64,000 nt of DNA from Scilla litardierei (taxonomy: Eukaryota; Streptophyta; Magnoliopsida; Asparagales; Asparagaceae): positions 136,908,448-136,972,447 of the forward strand of contig CM061136.1 in NCBI GenBank assembly GCA_030789695.1, in the 5' to 3' direction. The translations under genes and the position numbers were made by a program. This document shows, piece by piece, positions 20,329 to 32,864 of the stretch; position 1 is the stretch's first letter, and each line of letters opens with the position of its first letter. Under the pieces are notes generated by a model. The model saw only the letters and a list, made by a program, of their open reading frames with translations. It made no database searches and was not told the DNA's origin.

Positions 20329-22845
20329 CTACGAAACATGAAAGACGGGGTGTATCGTCGCAGTAGATGGTAGCCTCAGCATGTAAGCCACTTGGCCAAT
20401 CTTGGCCGAAATCTTAAACGGTCCATAGAATCTCGCTGACAGCTTCTCGTTCCGCCTCCTCGCTAACGATCTCTGTCTGTAAGGCCTCAGCTTCAGATAG
20501 ACCATGTCGCCCTCCTCAAAGTGCACATCCCGCCGATGCCCATCCGCCCTAGCCTTCATCACCTGCTGAGCCCGTAATAAGTGCTTCTTTAGCTCCTCCA
20601 GTATGCTCTCCCGCTCCCGCATGTAGTCCTGTACCTGAGAGACCGGTGTCTGTTTCTCCCCAAATCGAAGTAGCTCTGGTGGGTTCCTCCCATACAACAC
20701 TCGAAAGGGTGTCGTCCCTGCTGCTGAGTGGTACGAAGTATTGTGCCAATACTCCGCCCATGCCAACCACCGATACCACTGTCGTGGTGTCTCCGACGCA
20801 AAGCACTGCAGATACGTCTCGATACTGCGGTTCACTACCTCTGTCTGCCCGTCGATTTGAGGGTGATAGGCGGTACTCCTCTTCAGCACTGTCCCCTGGA
20901 CACGAAATATCTCCCGCCAGAACCCACTCAGGAACACCTTATCTCTGTCTGTGACGATGGAAGCTGAGATCCCATGTAACCGTATCACATCTCGAGTGAA
21001 GGCTGCAGCCACTGAAACCGTCGTGTACGGATGTTTCAGCGGTATGAAGTGGGCGTACTTGCTCAACCTGTCCACCACCACAAAAATCACTGAGTACCCC
21101 TCTGACCTGGGTAGCCCGTCGATGAAATCCATCGTCACCTCCCCCCAGACCCGCTCAGGTAGTGCTAAAGGCTGCAAAAGCCCGGCTGGCGCCATGGCCA
21201 TGTACTTGTGACGCTGGCACACGTCACAAGCGGCGACCAAGTGTGCTATCGCTCTCCGCATACCCGGCCAATAAACCTCCCGGGACATCCTCATATATGT
21301 CTGCTGCACCCCAGAATGTCCCCCAACCACCGAACTGTGGAACTCCTGAAATAATGCGGGTATGAATGTGGACGCCCGCGGCAATACTAACCGCCCCTGG
21401 TATAACAGTCTCCGCCCCTCTAGGGAGTATCCCTTCGGGGTCTCCCCGCCTCCCTGCAGCTGCTCACGAATCTGTCTCAGCTCTGGATCCGCCTCGGCCT
21501 CCTGCAGCATGGGCTCCCCATCTATCCACACGGGCAACGAGAGTGCCCTCAAGTGCACCCCCTCCTCTCTGCGTGATAAGGCGTCCGCCGCCTTATTCTC
21601 CAACCCCGGTCTATACTCAATGGCGAACCGGTACCCCACCAGCTTGGACAGCCAGCTCTGGTGCTCCTCTGTCACCAGCCTCTGCTCCAGCAAATACTTC
21701 AAGCTGCGCTGGTCTGTCCTGACCACGAACTCCCTGCCCATCAGATATGGTCTCCACTTCTGAACTGCCAGCACGATTGTCATCAACTCCCTCTCATACA
21801 CAGACTTCAGCCGTGCTCTAGCTAAAAGCACCTGGCTGAAGTAGGCTATCGGCCGCCCTAACTGCATCAGGACCGCTCCCAACCCTACGCCCGACGCATC
21901 AGTCTCCACCACGAACGTGATACTGAAGTCGGGCAACGCCAAGACGGGTGTTGTAGTCATCGCCTCCTTCAAGGCCTCAAAGGCATTGGTCGCTTTCTCC
22001 CCCCACTGGAACCCATCTTTCTTCAGCTGATCTGTTAGTGGGCGGGCAATGGTGATGTATCCCCTCACGAATTTCCGGTAGTAGCCTGTCAGCCCGAGAA
22101 ATCCCCGCAGTGCCCTCAGAGAGGTGGGTACTGGCCAGTCCAACATCGCCTCAATCTTCGCCCGGTCTGCTGCTACCCATGCGGCCGACACCACATGCCC
22201 CAGATACTCTATCTGCCTCTGGCCGAAACTGTACTTCTTTCTATTGGCATACAGCTGATGCCTCAGTAACTCCCGAAACACTACCTCCAGGTGGCCCACG
22301 TGCTCCCCCATGGTCCTGCTGTAGACCAAAATGTCGTCAAAGAAGACGAGTATGAACCTCCTCAGAAACGGCCGAAAGACATCGTTCATCAATGCCTGAA
22401 ACGTAGAAGGAGCATTCGTCAAGCCAAACGGCATAATGAGAAACTCGTAATGTCCCTCGTGGGTGCGAAATGTTGTCTTCGGCACGTCCTCTGGCCTCAT
22501 CAGGATCTGGTGATACCCTGCCTTTAGGTCAATTTTGGAGAACACCACCGCTCCATGTAGCTCATCTAGCAGCTCGTCTATAACAGAAATAGGGAACTTG
22601 TCAGCTAATGTCTCCTTGTTCAGCGCCCGGTAATCTACGCAAAAGCGCCAACTCTCGTCCTTCTTCTTCACCAAAAGTACCGGGCTCGAGAACGGGCTAA
22701 CACTGGGCTGGATCACCCCAGCCTGCAACATCTCTCCGACCATCCGCTCTATCTCATCCTTCTGCACGTGGGGGTAGCGGTAAGGGCGCACACTCACTGG
22801 TGATGCGCCATCCCGCAAGACTATCGCATGCTCGTGCCTTCTCAC
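20329..22845 (-). CDS. Gypsy pol: reverse transcriptase, RNase H, integrase
   Basis: 838 codons from the first Met ([13 protein letters not shown]). RT has FFDD at about 168-171. RNase H follows with ETDASG and YEREL. An integrase HHCC finger ([11 protein letters not shown] ... CDVC) and a core with D573, D633 and E669 come next. It ends at a premature TAG after HPVFHVS, so the chromodomain is lost. Relative to element 1 it has single substitutions such as HPQIDGQTE for HPQTDGQTE. Upstream, a TAA-type break near 22888 separates it from the protease. Confidence 0.85.
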   Translation of the reverse strand: MRRHEHAIVLRDGASPVSVRPYRYPHVQKDEIERMVGEMLQAGVIQPSVSPFSSPVLLVKKKDESWRFCVDYRALNKETLADKFPISVIDELLDELHGAVVFSKIDLKAGYHQILMRPEDVPKTTFRTHEGHYEFLIMPFGLTNAPSTFQALMNDVFRPFLRRFILVFFDDILVYSRTMGEHVGHLEVVFRELLRHQLYANRKKYSFGQRQIEYLGHVVSAAWVAADRAKIEAMLDWPVPTSLRALRGFLGLTGYYRKFVRGYITIARPLTDQLKKDGFQWGEKATNAFEALKEAMTTTPVLALPDFSITFVVETDASGVGLGAVLMQLGRPIAYFSQVLLARARLKSVYERELMTIVLAVQKWRPYLMGREFVVRTDQRSLKYLLEQRLVTEEHQSWLSKLVGYRFAIEYRPGLENKAADALSRREEGVHLRALSLPVWIDGEPMLQEAEADPELRQIREQLQGGGETPKGYSLEGRRLLYQGRLVLPRASTFIPALFQEFHSSVVGGHSGVQQTYMRMSREVYWPGMRRAIAHLVAACDVCQRHKYMAMAPAGLLQPLALPERVWGEVTMDFIDGLPRSEGYSVIFVVVDRLSKYAHFIPLKHPYTTVSVAAAFTRDVIRLHGISASIVTDRDKVFLSGFWREIFRVQGTVLKRSTAYHPQIDGQTEVVNRSIETYLQCFASETPRQWYRWLAWAEYWHNTSYHSAAGTTPFRVLYGRNPPELLRFGEKQTPVSQVQDYMRERESILEELKKHLLRAQQVMKARADGHRRDVHFEEGDMVYLKLRPYRQRSLARRRNEKLSARFYGPFKISAKIGQVAYMLRLPSTATIHPVFHVS

Positions 22846-25343
22846 TGGTGGTAGCCCATGTGGGTCCTGAAAGACCTCCTGGTACTGTCACAACACCTGC
22901 TCCACCTCCTCGGGGACCCCTGCCTGCGGCTCCTGCTCTGCCCCCGCTACACGGCACTCCATCAAGTACCCCTCCCCCTCTCTCCGTAAGGCCCGAGTGA
23001 TGGTCTTGAAGGCCACCAGCGATAAACATAGGGTCGGGTCCCCTGTAAGCACCACCGTCCGGTCCCCCTCCTCAAACTCCATCCTGAGGCGCTTCCAGTT
23101 CACCCGCATATCTCCCAGTTTCTTCAACCACTGTACTCCCAGGATGACGTCAACATTGCCCAATTCCAGGGTCAAGAAATCCTCCATGATCTGCACTCCC
23201 TGCAAGGTCAGGCATAGACCCTTGCAGAGCCCCTTGCTCTCCTCCATCTTCCCTGTCCCCAGCAGCACGGTAAACCTCTCCTATGTGCTCAGCTGCAGCC
23301 CATGTCTCTCCATTATCCGGCTGGAGATGAAGTTGTGGGTGGCCCCACTGTCGATCAGCATTGTCACCGCCGTGTCGCCTAACTGTCACGACAACTTCAT
23401 GGTGTGATTCGGTGTGAACCCCACCACAGAGTTTAGGGACACCTCTGCGAAGTCTAGGTGAGACTTCTCCTCCTCCACTGGCACCTCCTGCTCCACCTCG
23501 AACTCCTCCTCATCACCAACGTACCCCTCCTCGTCCGGTACCATAGTGATCTGCAGTAGGCGACTAGCACACCGGTGCCCAAGGGTGAACTTCTCGTCGC
23601 AACGAAAGCACAACCCCTTGGCTCGCTTCTCCCTCACCTCCGCCTCCGTCATCCGTCGCCCCAGAGTCGCATGGCAGCTCTCTCCTCTAGCCTCAGGTGC
23701 AGCTGGTGGTGCTCTCGGTGATGCCGCTGCGGGGGTGGTACGGGACCCCTGGGCCCCCCAAGCTCCCCGTATCCTCCTCTCCTCTGCATGCTTCTCCTCC
23801 GCCTTGTGGGCCAGGTGAAGGACATCCTCTAGTGTCCCGGACTCTGCATCCTCAGCTCTGCTCGTATAGAAGGCTTCAGCCCCCTCATGAAATTCACAAT
23901 CATCACCTCGTCGGTCACCCCCTTCACCCTACTATTCAGCATCTCGAACCTCTCCACATAATCCCTGACCGTCCCCTCCTGCCTCAAAGCAGATAACTGC
24001 TCATAGAAATCTCCCACTGGGGTCTCCTGGAACCGGTCTAGTATCAGTGCGGACAGCTCCTCCCCAGTGCGAAAGGGGGTCCGCGCCACCTTCCATCTGT
24101 ACCAGGCCAACGCCTTGCCCTCGAAATAGATTCTGATGGCCCTCAGAACCTCCTCCTCCGTCAACCGCATCACCTAGAAGTAACGCTCCGCCCGGTAGAT
24201 CTATCCATCCGGATCCGTACCGTCAAAAATCGACATCTTCGGCTTCATACGGCGGCGATCTGCATTGATGTCCCCCTGAGGTCCCCCATCTCTGCCGCGG
24301 TCACCCCCACGGCCGAACCCTCCGCCGGCTGCCTCAACCGGTCCTCCCACATCAACCCCGTATAACTCCTCCGGCCACGCGGGCCTCTCCCATGCCTCGG
24401 GCTGATAGTGGTGCCCTGGAAACTCCGGTGGTCGTGCGAACACGGGCCTCGGCCTCGTCGTAATGGTCTCTGCTCTCCAAAACTGGCCCGCTGAGGCCCC
24501 GATAGCCGCCCCCGAAGCCCATCCGCCTCCTACTGTCCCGGGGGTTCCCCCATGGTGGGGTACGAACCCAGCCACACCCCCAAAAGGCCGAGACGTATTC
24601 GCCGGGCCCCCAGGAGGGGCGGCCCAACCCGTCGGGCCCTCGGAAGGCCCGGCCCAGCTCGCCGGGCCCCCAAAGGGGCCCCCAATTCCTCCCGCACCCC
24701 TGGATGGGGGTGACGCACCCCCCGCGGCCCTGGCGGGGGGTGCCGCCTGCACCCAGGGCCCGCCGGGGTCGGCCGGGGGCTCTGGTGGCCCCGGCGGGCT
24801 CGCCCAGGCCTGGGAGGGCCTGGGGGAGCTCGCCGGGGCCACCAGAGCCCCCGGAGGACCGGGCAGCCTCGCCCAGGCCTGGGAAGGCCTGGGTTGGTCC
24901 GTCGGCCCTTGGGCAGGCCCGATAGGGCCTGCCGTGGGTTGAAACGACCCGCGCGGGTCTAGGGCTAGCCGCGCCGCCCTTTTCGCCTCTTCCGCGACGT
25001 CGCCCTGATGTGGAAATTCCGACGTCGTCTGTGTTTGCCCTAGGGAGGCCGATTCTAGGGTAGAATCTCTCCCATCTTGGATCCCCTTGCCTTTCGCCAC
25101 CGCGAGGGCGTGTATCATCTCTTTCAATTCTCGAAGATCCCGTCCTTATTGCGCGGCGTCCGTCCTCATCCCCCGAAGTTCGATCTGGATGTCTTCTTGC
25201 GAATGGGCGTGATCCTTGAGTGAATCCCCCACCGTTTTCTTCAATCCTTCGAACCGTTCTTCGATCTCCCGATTGAGATCCTCCCGTAGCCCTTGAATCT
25301 TTTCATCGATCAAATCCGCCTTCGATCGTGTGCTTGCCGCCAT
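22846..25343 (-). pseudogene. Gypsy element 2 gag-protease, broken
   Basis: MAASTRSKADLIDEKIQGL (25343) opens a coiled-coil start, closed by a stop at about 25148. A 308-codon Pro/Gly/Ala-rich linker frame follows (25127-24201). The gag core has YFEGKALAWYRWK and FYEQLSALRQEGTV (24173-23829). A zinc knuckle LCFRCDEKFTLGHRC (23610-23570) precedes the protease (stop after MKLS, then TVLLG and VDVILGVQWLKKL). The GC-rich linker (24450-24950) contrasts strongly with the intron around it. Confidence 0.8.
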
Positions 25344-25354
25344 TGGGATCTAGT

Positions 25355-25366
25355 GCTCTGATACCA
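25355..25366 (-). promoter_or_regulatory. Primer-binding site, initiator tRNA-Met type
   Basis: TGGTATCAGAGC on the minus strand, three bases inside the 5' LTR of gypsy element 2. Confidence 0.9.
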
Positions 25367-25369
25367 ATT

Positions 25370-25789
25370 TGATACGATCCGGTGGATCGTATCAATAAAG
25401 TTCAAATTTTTAAAGTGGAAAATATAAAAAGAGGAAATTTTGTGGACTTTAGATTGCGAAGAACTAGAATCGATAGATAAATGAGCCTCTTTCGAGAGGA
25501 GACTCGCTCTCCTAGTTTTGAATGTACGGATCAAAGCCTAAGAACCTTCACAAGATGCCTACAATCGTTCTTCACAAAATAAGCATAAAAGAAAATAAAA
25601 GACGGCTAGCCCTAATAAATAGAAAAGAGGGGATTCACTAATCTAGTCTGAAAAGACTAGAATACCCCTAAACTAACCCCCCCCTACGTGGTGCCCCGCC
25701 TCCTACGCCGCACGTAAGTCATCAAAGGTGGGTGTGTCCCTCCATGTGAGCCGCCGGCCGTATATGGATGCGGGTGCGGATCCGCATCA
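25370..25789 (-). repeat. 5' LTR of gypsy element 2
   Basis: 420 bp, TG..CA bounded, followed by TSD GAATG. Confidence 0.95.
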
Positions 25790-28266
25790 GAATGGCAATG
25801 CATCAATATGCACAAATTCACCATTTCATTCATATGCAAAATTTATTATTAAATACGGAGTGTGTAAAAGGATTCACACTTGGGTGAAATTTAACATTAA
25901 AATCATGTTACCTAAAATATGTGATAACCTCTATCTAATATTTCCATTTTCAGATATTGTAGTTAAAAGAGTTCAACATCCCAACTAAAGAACTCAAAAT
26001 GAAAGTGTAACTCATTGCATCATTATTTCAGGAATGGGAACCCCTCCTAACCGAATGGGCACATGCATAAGACCATGAACCCCATTTTAAACACTTGGAT
26101 TCATAAGGGAAGTATGGGGTCAGGTCTGTGTGTAAGAAGAGATGGGAGGGCATCTAGGGGGGAAGAATGTGTGCGCAGATGCATGAACCTTGATGTGCAT
26201 ACATAGGTCATGGGTGCATGCGTGCATGCACAGATGCCAACTAGCATGTAAGAGTAACATTATCAAGAAGAGACCACAGCAAAACAGCAGCAGTAACTGT
26301 TTTCTTCCTTTCTAGAATGATGTGATTATTTTAACCTTGCAAGCAATTGTTACCAATCCCAAACAACTTATCAAATCAGATAACAAGTTAGAACTGGACT
26401 AACTTGAAAAACTATAGAAAAGATGTTTGCGGTTAATGAGGGAAGTTTGAGTCACAGGTATCGAGGACAATTACATTGATAAGCGTTAATGAAACAGAAG
26501 ACATGTATGATTATTGAAATGATGTTGTCGAATGAAGATAACAATGGTGCTAAGGTACAACAACCCCCGGGAGAAGAAGAACCTTTAGCTTGAAAGGAGG
26601 CCCTATTTGCAGAAGAAAACTCCAGGTGCTCCCAATTACACTAACATCGGGTTGAAGTCCCCAAACCGGGGTTATTCCAAAGGTGATTACATGATCTTTA
26701 TAGACATAACCAATCCACTAGAATTGGGCATAGCATAAATACCCAACAATTCGATTGTTGGGTCTTCTTTTGCCGAGAAGGAATGCATTGCTCCTTTCTC
26801 AATACAAACAGTAATGCATTGCTCCTTTCTCAATTCATAAAGAAAGGCAGTACATCAGCACGGATTCTATCAACACGGGTAGAAACAACCAGGTTTGGCA
26901 ACACATCCAGAAAGGACTCACATGAGGAACATTAGAGACTCAAAATAGTTAAACCATGATACTAAGATACATAACAGATGTAGCAAAAAGAGGCACATAA
27001 AAATAAACTGGCATAATTTTTAATAAAAGGAAACAATCATCCAATATAGTCATGATATACAACCACTCACCAAGATAGTATGTCTATAGATGTAAATTCC
27101 AAGTGATTGTCATGTAGTGATATTTGGATTCTTTCAATTAATATAGAGAAATCATCGTATTATAATGCTGATGCTGCAATGACAGTGAACTGTTTCACAC
27201 GTAGACATGTGAAAAGAAATTAAGAATTAACCGCAAACTACAACAGGTTTGCTGCTTAGATCATGAAATAGGTAGTTTGTAAGGATTGAACCGAAGCAAC
27301 GTGAAAAAAGTTGAAAGAGACACCATGAAGTATGAATAGGCCATTTTAAATGCCTTATTCAAAAATTAAATAACTGTATCATGAAAAGTAATGGATAATG
27401 AAGATTAAAACCTAAGTAGGACAACCAACAGAGAAAACAGTAATGCATATCAAGCTACTTCCCAGCTTAATGCAGGAGCCAGGAAGTACCACTCAATAGG
27501 CAACAACAATGTTAAAACTTCAATTTAAATGTTTCTATAGTGCCAAAGATACCATAACACACATTTCCATTTTAATCTCAGCATTCAGTAGCCAACAACG
27601 CTGCAAATGTCAAAAATATGTTCAGTTAAATGAAATGAAGTTAGGAACTAAAAATATTGCATTAGATATCCAGCTTTCTATGGTAACTTTCACATTGATC
27701 CTCTTTCTCTACCCTTTTTTACGGCTTTTCATCCCTTCTCCTCGCAGAAAATCAGAGCAGCAGCTATAAAATGGTATAACCATCTCTTCCAACATTGACA
27801 CACTCAAAATTCATTCTATTAGTCAGAACATAAGAAAAAGTTACCAACTCTGGTCAATTTTATCAGCTGTAGTATGTTTTCAGCATTGTAATTGTTAATC
27901 AACGCCCTGCAGCAACATATTCTCTTAGTTGCACAGTGGGATGTGCAAATAAGCCTGCTGGTTAAATTTGCACACCCGCATATCAACTCTTCAATAATGG
28001 TTTGAGATATTCAGTTAACGACAATTAAGTGATACAAGAAACAAATTGCGTTCATCGAGAAGAATACAATATCATCTCTGTATAGAAGGTTTCCATGCTT
28101 CCTTACAAGTATCAGCAAGAATTGCAATGACAAACAATTAATTGTTATATCTGCACATGTTAGAAGCCATCTCTTATTTCTTATGCTAAGTTCATTAGAA
28201 TTACACAAAAATGATGATCATCTATTCTTTTATCTTACTGATGCATTCATTCTGAAAAGAAAATAC

Positions 28267-28327
28267 CTTGACACGAGGTTCCAAAGGCGACCTATTCCAA
28301 CATCATCACGTAGCACCGCCATAAAAC
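28267..28327 (-). CDS. NUP160: NUP160 exon 4
   Basis: 61 bp between TGCATAG (acceptor) and CAAG|GTATTT (donor). Completes a Gly codon from exon 3 and encodes FMAVLRDDVGIGRLWNLVS, ending two bases into an Arg codon finished by exon 5. The RDD-G-GRLW-L-SR pattern is characteristic of the NUP160 propeller. The exon is too short to stand out as an ORF and was found by following splice phase from exon 3. Confidence 0.85.
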
Positions 28328-28563
28328 CTATGCAACAGAATGGAGAAGAAAATTATTACATATTCTGAAATGCGGAATAATTACGCGAAAGTTAGTGAGG
28401 AAATTGCACGCAAAATGATGCATGTATCTTCAAAAACCTGAAATTAATAGCATAATTTGATAGCAAAAATGATGTTCCATTCGATAGTCAACTTAGGGAG
28501 AGAAAATTCCACAAAAAAATCCAAGAAATAATTGCAGCCTGAACAACAGAATCTAAAGAAAAC

Positions 28564-28828
28564 CTGGGGCTTTTGGATCAAGTTTCCCCAATTGATAACA
28601 GCCAATTGACCCATCCAGATGTCCAGTAAGCAGGCATCCCGATGTTGCAGTGACAGATGTTATCCTATCATTTTGTGCAGGAGCTTGCACAGAAACTTCG
28701 ATAATGTCATTTATAGGTAAATTAGAACCAGAAATATAAGGAAACGGTCTTCGTAACTTAAGAAGATAAGCAACTCCGGAGACTGTCAGTGCATAAAGCA
28801 AGCATGTCTCTCCTGCTGTGCTCTGAGT
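28564..28828 (-). CDS. NUP160: NUP160 exon 3
   Basis: 265 bp. Acceptor TACACAG (28829 side), donor CCAG|GTTTTC (28563). Encodes TQSTAGETCLLYALTVSGVA, then YLLKLRRPFPYISG, an acidic/amide-rich stretch, and GCLLTGHLDGSIGCYQLG, a propeller blade with the G-D-G-S-I-GC turn conserved in NUP160. It ends in the first base of a Gly codon. Introns 2 (99 bp) and 3 (236 bp) on either side are compact, unlike introns 1 and 4. Confidence 0.9.
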
Positions 28829-28927
28829 CTGTGTACACACAAGCACAGATATATAAGCTCACTGGCCCATGATAAATAAGTTCTTATATCGATAGGAAGC
28901 GACAGTGGACTGGCAAGTCCTACAAAC

Positions 28928-29060
28928 CTCGCTTGCGCAAAAAAATGCAAATGGACTGAGTTCATCCTGGAACACAAGCCGAAGCCCACTCTCAGGTAGT
29001 TCTTTACAAGCAAAGACCTCAACAACTTCAAGAACATTAGGAAGGCTCTGGTGAATTCTC
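28928..29060 (-). CDS. NUP160: NUP160 exon 2
   Basis: 133 bp. Acceptor TATACAG and donor GAG|GTTTGT (28927). Its first G completes the Trp codon left by exon 1, then reads RIHQSLPNVLEVVEVFACKE, ending in FVFF-type FAFFCASE. The W-RIH junction across a 20.9-kb intron matches the known continuous NUP160 N-terminal sequence, which is strong evidence that exons 1 and 2 belong together. Confidence 0.9.
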
Positions 29061-30849
29061 CTGTATAAAATTGATGCCAATATTAAATGAAAAACTGAAA
29101 ATGCAATACAAAACCTACCCCAGCCACCTGCCCACCAAAGCATGCACATACCTAGCTTAGACAACAATAAATGTCTATATAAAACAGATCATTTTAACAC
29201 AGTTCAGATAAAGAAATGATTGAAAAGACGGATTTCTTCCCCTAACTTGAAATGACCACAGTGACCTTGTGGGACCAGCTGCTTCAATGTAGCATCCTCA
29301 TCTAGGTATTCAACTTTTTGTCTGATTCTACAAATAATATGACAGCACGGGTTTGAGCCATAACAATGGTAGGTTTATAGAATTTAAGCAACCAAATACA
29401 ACTATCTGCATAAAACAAATTCATAAAATTGGTGGAAAGAACTACATAAAAAGAATAGTGGTCTTCTTTATTGTGATCCAGTTTTATTTCAAATCGAGAT
29501 ACTAGTCAAAAGGGTTGTAGCCCTAGATTTAATATCATGACATGCATTTGTTGTTTTTTTAAGAAGTAGAGAAACAATTGGGATGAGATATGGATTTAAA
29601 AATAAATAAATTTCTAGATCAGCAACAATATCACAAGAAATAAGAGAAACTACAGCAGCAGTAATCAACACCCTGATCACATGCAAGATTTTTACTACAA
29701 TCAAGGCTCCACAAAAATTAATCAAACTTTGCAACGGCATGTCCAACAGAGATTACCAATTACTGCAATTATGCAAGAATCCAGGGTATTCAAATTTTAT
29801 AATATTGCACCATTCTGCAAATGTCCTTTAACATCTACCAACCATATAGAGTTTATGAAATCAAAATAATCGGACTTTCTTTTGGTGTGTATCTGCACGG
29901 TCACCATCAATGGTGGAACAATGGATAACTGAACTAGCAAGTGTTTTAAATATATTATCTGAGGCTTATAATATTGAGAATCCGATCTGTTTATGATCGC
30001 AATACTCACTCACTCACTCACTCACATAGAGAGGGGGTAACTGACTTCATTTTAAATATTTTGTAGAGGATTTAAGAGCTTTTTATCCATTTGATTGCTT
30101 AAAGATATATGCAAATGCATTTTTTAGCTTTATTAGCTTTGCATGTGCCTGTAATGCATTACCACTGTTACCTAACACACCACCACCTATGTAGCTCAAC
30201 ATTTCTATTATGAAGCCGTGTGCCCAATCACATGTCATATGTGTTTTTTAAAATCTGTCACGTGCTGACATACCATCGGATTGTCTCTGCATTGGGCCAT
30301 CAATATCGATGCACATAGTCACCCACCCCCAAGTTATGATCCAGATCATAGAATCAATTTGTGGTTCATTCCCAATTGTCCATCGCCATGTTGGCCACCT
30401 AAGAACTTAATTATGAGGGGCAAAAACCAGTGATGCATTCAACTGTTTCCATGAATTTTTTCAATTTACCAGTTAGTTTTTGTTTATTATACTTTTACTT
30501 AATTTTTCAAAACATACACTGATGACTTCAGAATTTTGAATTTGGACTTGATTACTTATTTCTCCAGAACAATCATCGTGTTTGTTATTGAAGTAGTTAA
30601 CTTCTATTTTCTGAATAAGTACAAAGCTAGATATTAATAAAAATTAAAAAGATGCCAGGAACAGAATACTGCTGCTTGTTGCGAAAATGGCATGCTGCTT
30701 GTTGCATGCGCTTCATGACAGACTGCTTACAAAGCAAAATTGACAACAAGGCACATTAGTGGATATTGCATGTGTTTTATGCAACAAAGCATTGGATTCC
30801 TCTACACACCTGTTCTTTTAGTGCCCTTACTCTTATCTCTGGTCCTTGC

Positions 30850-30961
30850 GTAAATTGAAGAATGGGCAGCTGCACACTGCTCGTGGGTCAGTTCAGTAGG
30901 CAGGTGTAAATTGAAGAATGGGCAGCTGCACACTGCTCGTGGGTCAGTTCAGTAGGAAGGT
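30850..30961. repeat. 56-bp tandem duplication
   Basis: GTAAATTGAAGAATGGGCAG...GTTCAGTAGG occurs twice, starting at 30850 and 30906, with one difference near the end (GGCAGGT versus GGAAGGT). Confidence 0.9.
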
Positions 30962-31825
30962 GAACAGATCATCTCAAACTTCAGAAAAAAGACAAAGCCA
31001 TCAGCTGTAGCTCGGCTCATGTATGTAATTTAGCACACCTAGAGGGAGCAGAATAACAGAATGTTCCAAGGCAATGCAAGGCACATGATAGTTGTCTTTT
31101 CCGAGCCACATATGAAGATGTATGAGTAATCTTAGCAAGAGAATTATCTTGGCAATATGTGAGGAGAGATCATCAAGTTGTACTAAGTAATTAGAGCATG
31201 TAATTTATCATGTAAGGTGTGTACTCTACGAACACATCATTGATTGTGATTTGTGGGTGAGGACAAAGGCCCGCTTCCCACCTTCTCAACTGATAGGCAA
31301 GTCTATTTAGATTACTAGTCTTGTAAAGTGTAATTGATTAATGAATACACGTACTTGCCTTTCAAAAAATGCACATAATATTTTTCTCTTATATTCCCCC
31401 AAGATATATAATACAAGTGAAATTATTGAAATAACCTAGGCAAGCACTTCCAAGCATGTTGAGACTCCAAGTAACAATCCACAACCCTACCCCCTTCTCA
31501 CAAGATATCACATCCCATTCTCGTATATGTATCACAAATATAGTAGCATTGGTAACATTATGCACTGTAAAGGTAGCCACATGACTCTAAGAGCACTTTA
31601 ACAGTTTAACGCATCTTTATTTTTTAACAAATATTGAACAAGTTTTTTGTAGCATCCACATGTGATGGGAACCAAGAAACAACTAGAAAACATAAGCAGA
31701 GTTTTTTTAATGGAACTTTAGCGCATATGATGTCAATTTTTGAGCTAATTATTAGTTAATGCCCTTAGATATCTTTCTTTACTTGGGATTTTCTGCCATT
31801 TTTTGGGGCTGTCATGACAAATGTA

Positions 31826-31893
31826 CCCCCCCCCCCCCCCCCACCGCGGGTTGTTGGGATTTTTCTGTCATCTGTCTTGTCGCGCGAGCGCGC

Positions 31894-31927
<34 letters not shown>
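31826..31927. repeat. Two long poly-C tracts
   Basis: 17 C at 31826-31842 and 32 C at 31896-31927, 53 bp apart, with the palindromic GCGCGAGCGCGC between them. Homopolymer length may be affected by sequencing or assembly. Confidence 0.8.
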
Positions 31928-31929
<2 letters not shown>

Positions 31930-32864
31930 ACACAATGTAGCGTGTTTGATATTTTTCTTTCAAAAAGCAACCTCTAAACCAATATCTTGACCATCCACCA
32001 CATTGAATGATGCTTTACGGTTCAGTTTCTACCCAAAACCTCTCATAAAATCCAAAACCTTGAAAACACATTAACCCTCCACCACACTGAATAGTGCTTT
32101 ACAATTCAATATCCACCAAAAACCTTTAAAAATCTAAAGACGGAAATAAACAAATCTTGAAAAAAATAACTCATATATACATTTATGCATGCGAACATAC
32201 ACACATTCATAGATCTATAAATATGCTAAAAATAATAATAGATGTTATATTAAAGTCATTAGGCCATCTTGGGTACATAAGATCGAAACGTCTTCATCCA
32301 AACTATTGCGCAATAGAATCTCATGTAAGGACCGTCTACCTTGCAATACTAAACAACACACACGCTAGAGGGGTGTGAATATTGTAATGGCAATAATTGT
32401 GTAATTAAAAATTAAACTTGCAAATGCGGAATTATAAATGCAAGCGGAGAATAATCTACACAATTAGGCAAACGCAAACACACAGAGTTTTACCATGGTT
32501 CCTAACTTGGGTACATATTCACTATGATCCTACACAAGGTAGTAATTACAATCCCTACACAAGGGATTTGAACTCTCATAAAAAGAGAAACTAACTCCCA
32601 CAAAGAGAACACTCCCACAAAGAGAGTAACTAACTCCCACAAATAGAGTTTGGGAAACAATCACAAAGATGAAATAAATACTCTTACATTGCCTTGATGA
32701 GATGAACTTACTCAATAATGAATGCAAGGCATGGAAGAGGATCTCTAAGTGTTGAGATGTGATTTGATTGCACTTGGAGGATTTTCCTTGAGCTAGCTTC
32801 AATGCATGAAGATGATTAGGGCACAAAAGAGGGAAATGAGAAATAGGAGTGGCTTTTAAGATTC

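Larger units (their letters stand above)
19661..25789 (-). mobile_element. Ty3/gypsy chromovirus-type LTR retrotransposon 2
   Basis: Complete 6.1-kb element in NUP160 intron 4, same orientation as the gene. LTRs at 19661-20079 and 25370-25789 (TGATAC..GCATCA) have the perfect TSD GAATG (19656-19660, 25790-25794). The LTRs differ at about nine sites (about 98% by eye). Related to element 1 in LTR (TCTTTCGAGAGGAGACT, GGCTAGCCCTAATAAA) and protein, but a distinct family member. Pol carries two stops in its C-terminal part and the gag-protease is broken. Confidence 0.95.
19085..28266 (-). other. NUP160: NUP160 intron 4 (9.2 kb)
   Basis: GTATTT (28266) to ACAG (19085). About two thirds is gypsy element 2. 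The rest (19096-19660, 25790-28266) is AT-rich with a 19-C homopolymer at 19277-19295 and a short repeat (AATGCATTGCTCCTTTCTCA twice near 26783 and 26813). No further exon was seen. Confidence 0.8.

Noticed and set aside
24463..24942. 159-codon plus-strand Pro/Gly/Ala-rich ORF
   Set aside because: Antisense of the gypsy 2 gag linker. Composition-driven, no motif.
31759..31977. Plus ORF with poly-Pro stretches
   Set aside because: Translation of poly-C tracts; no gene evidence.
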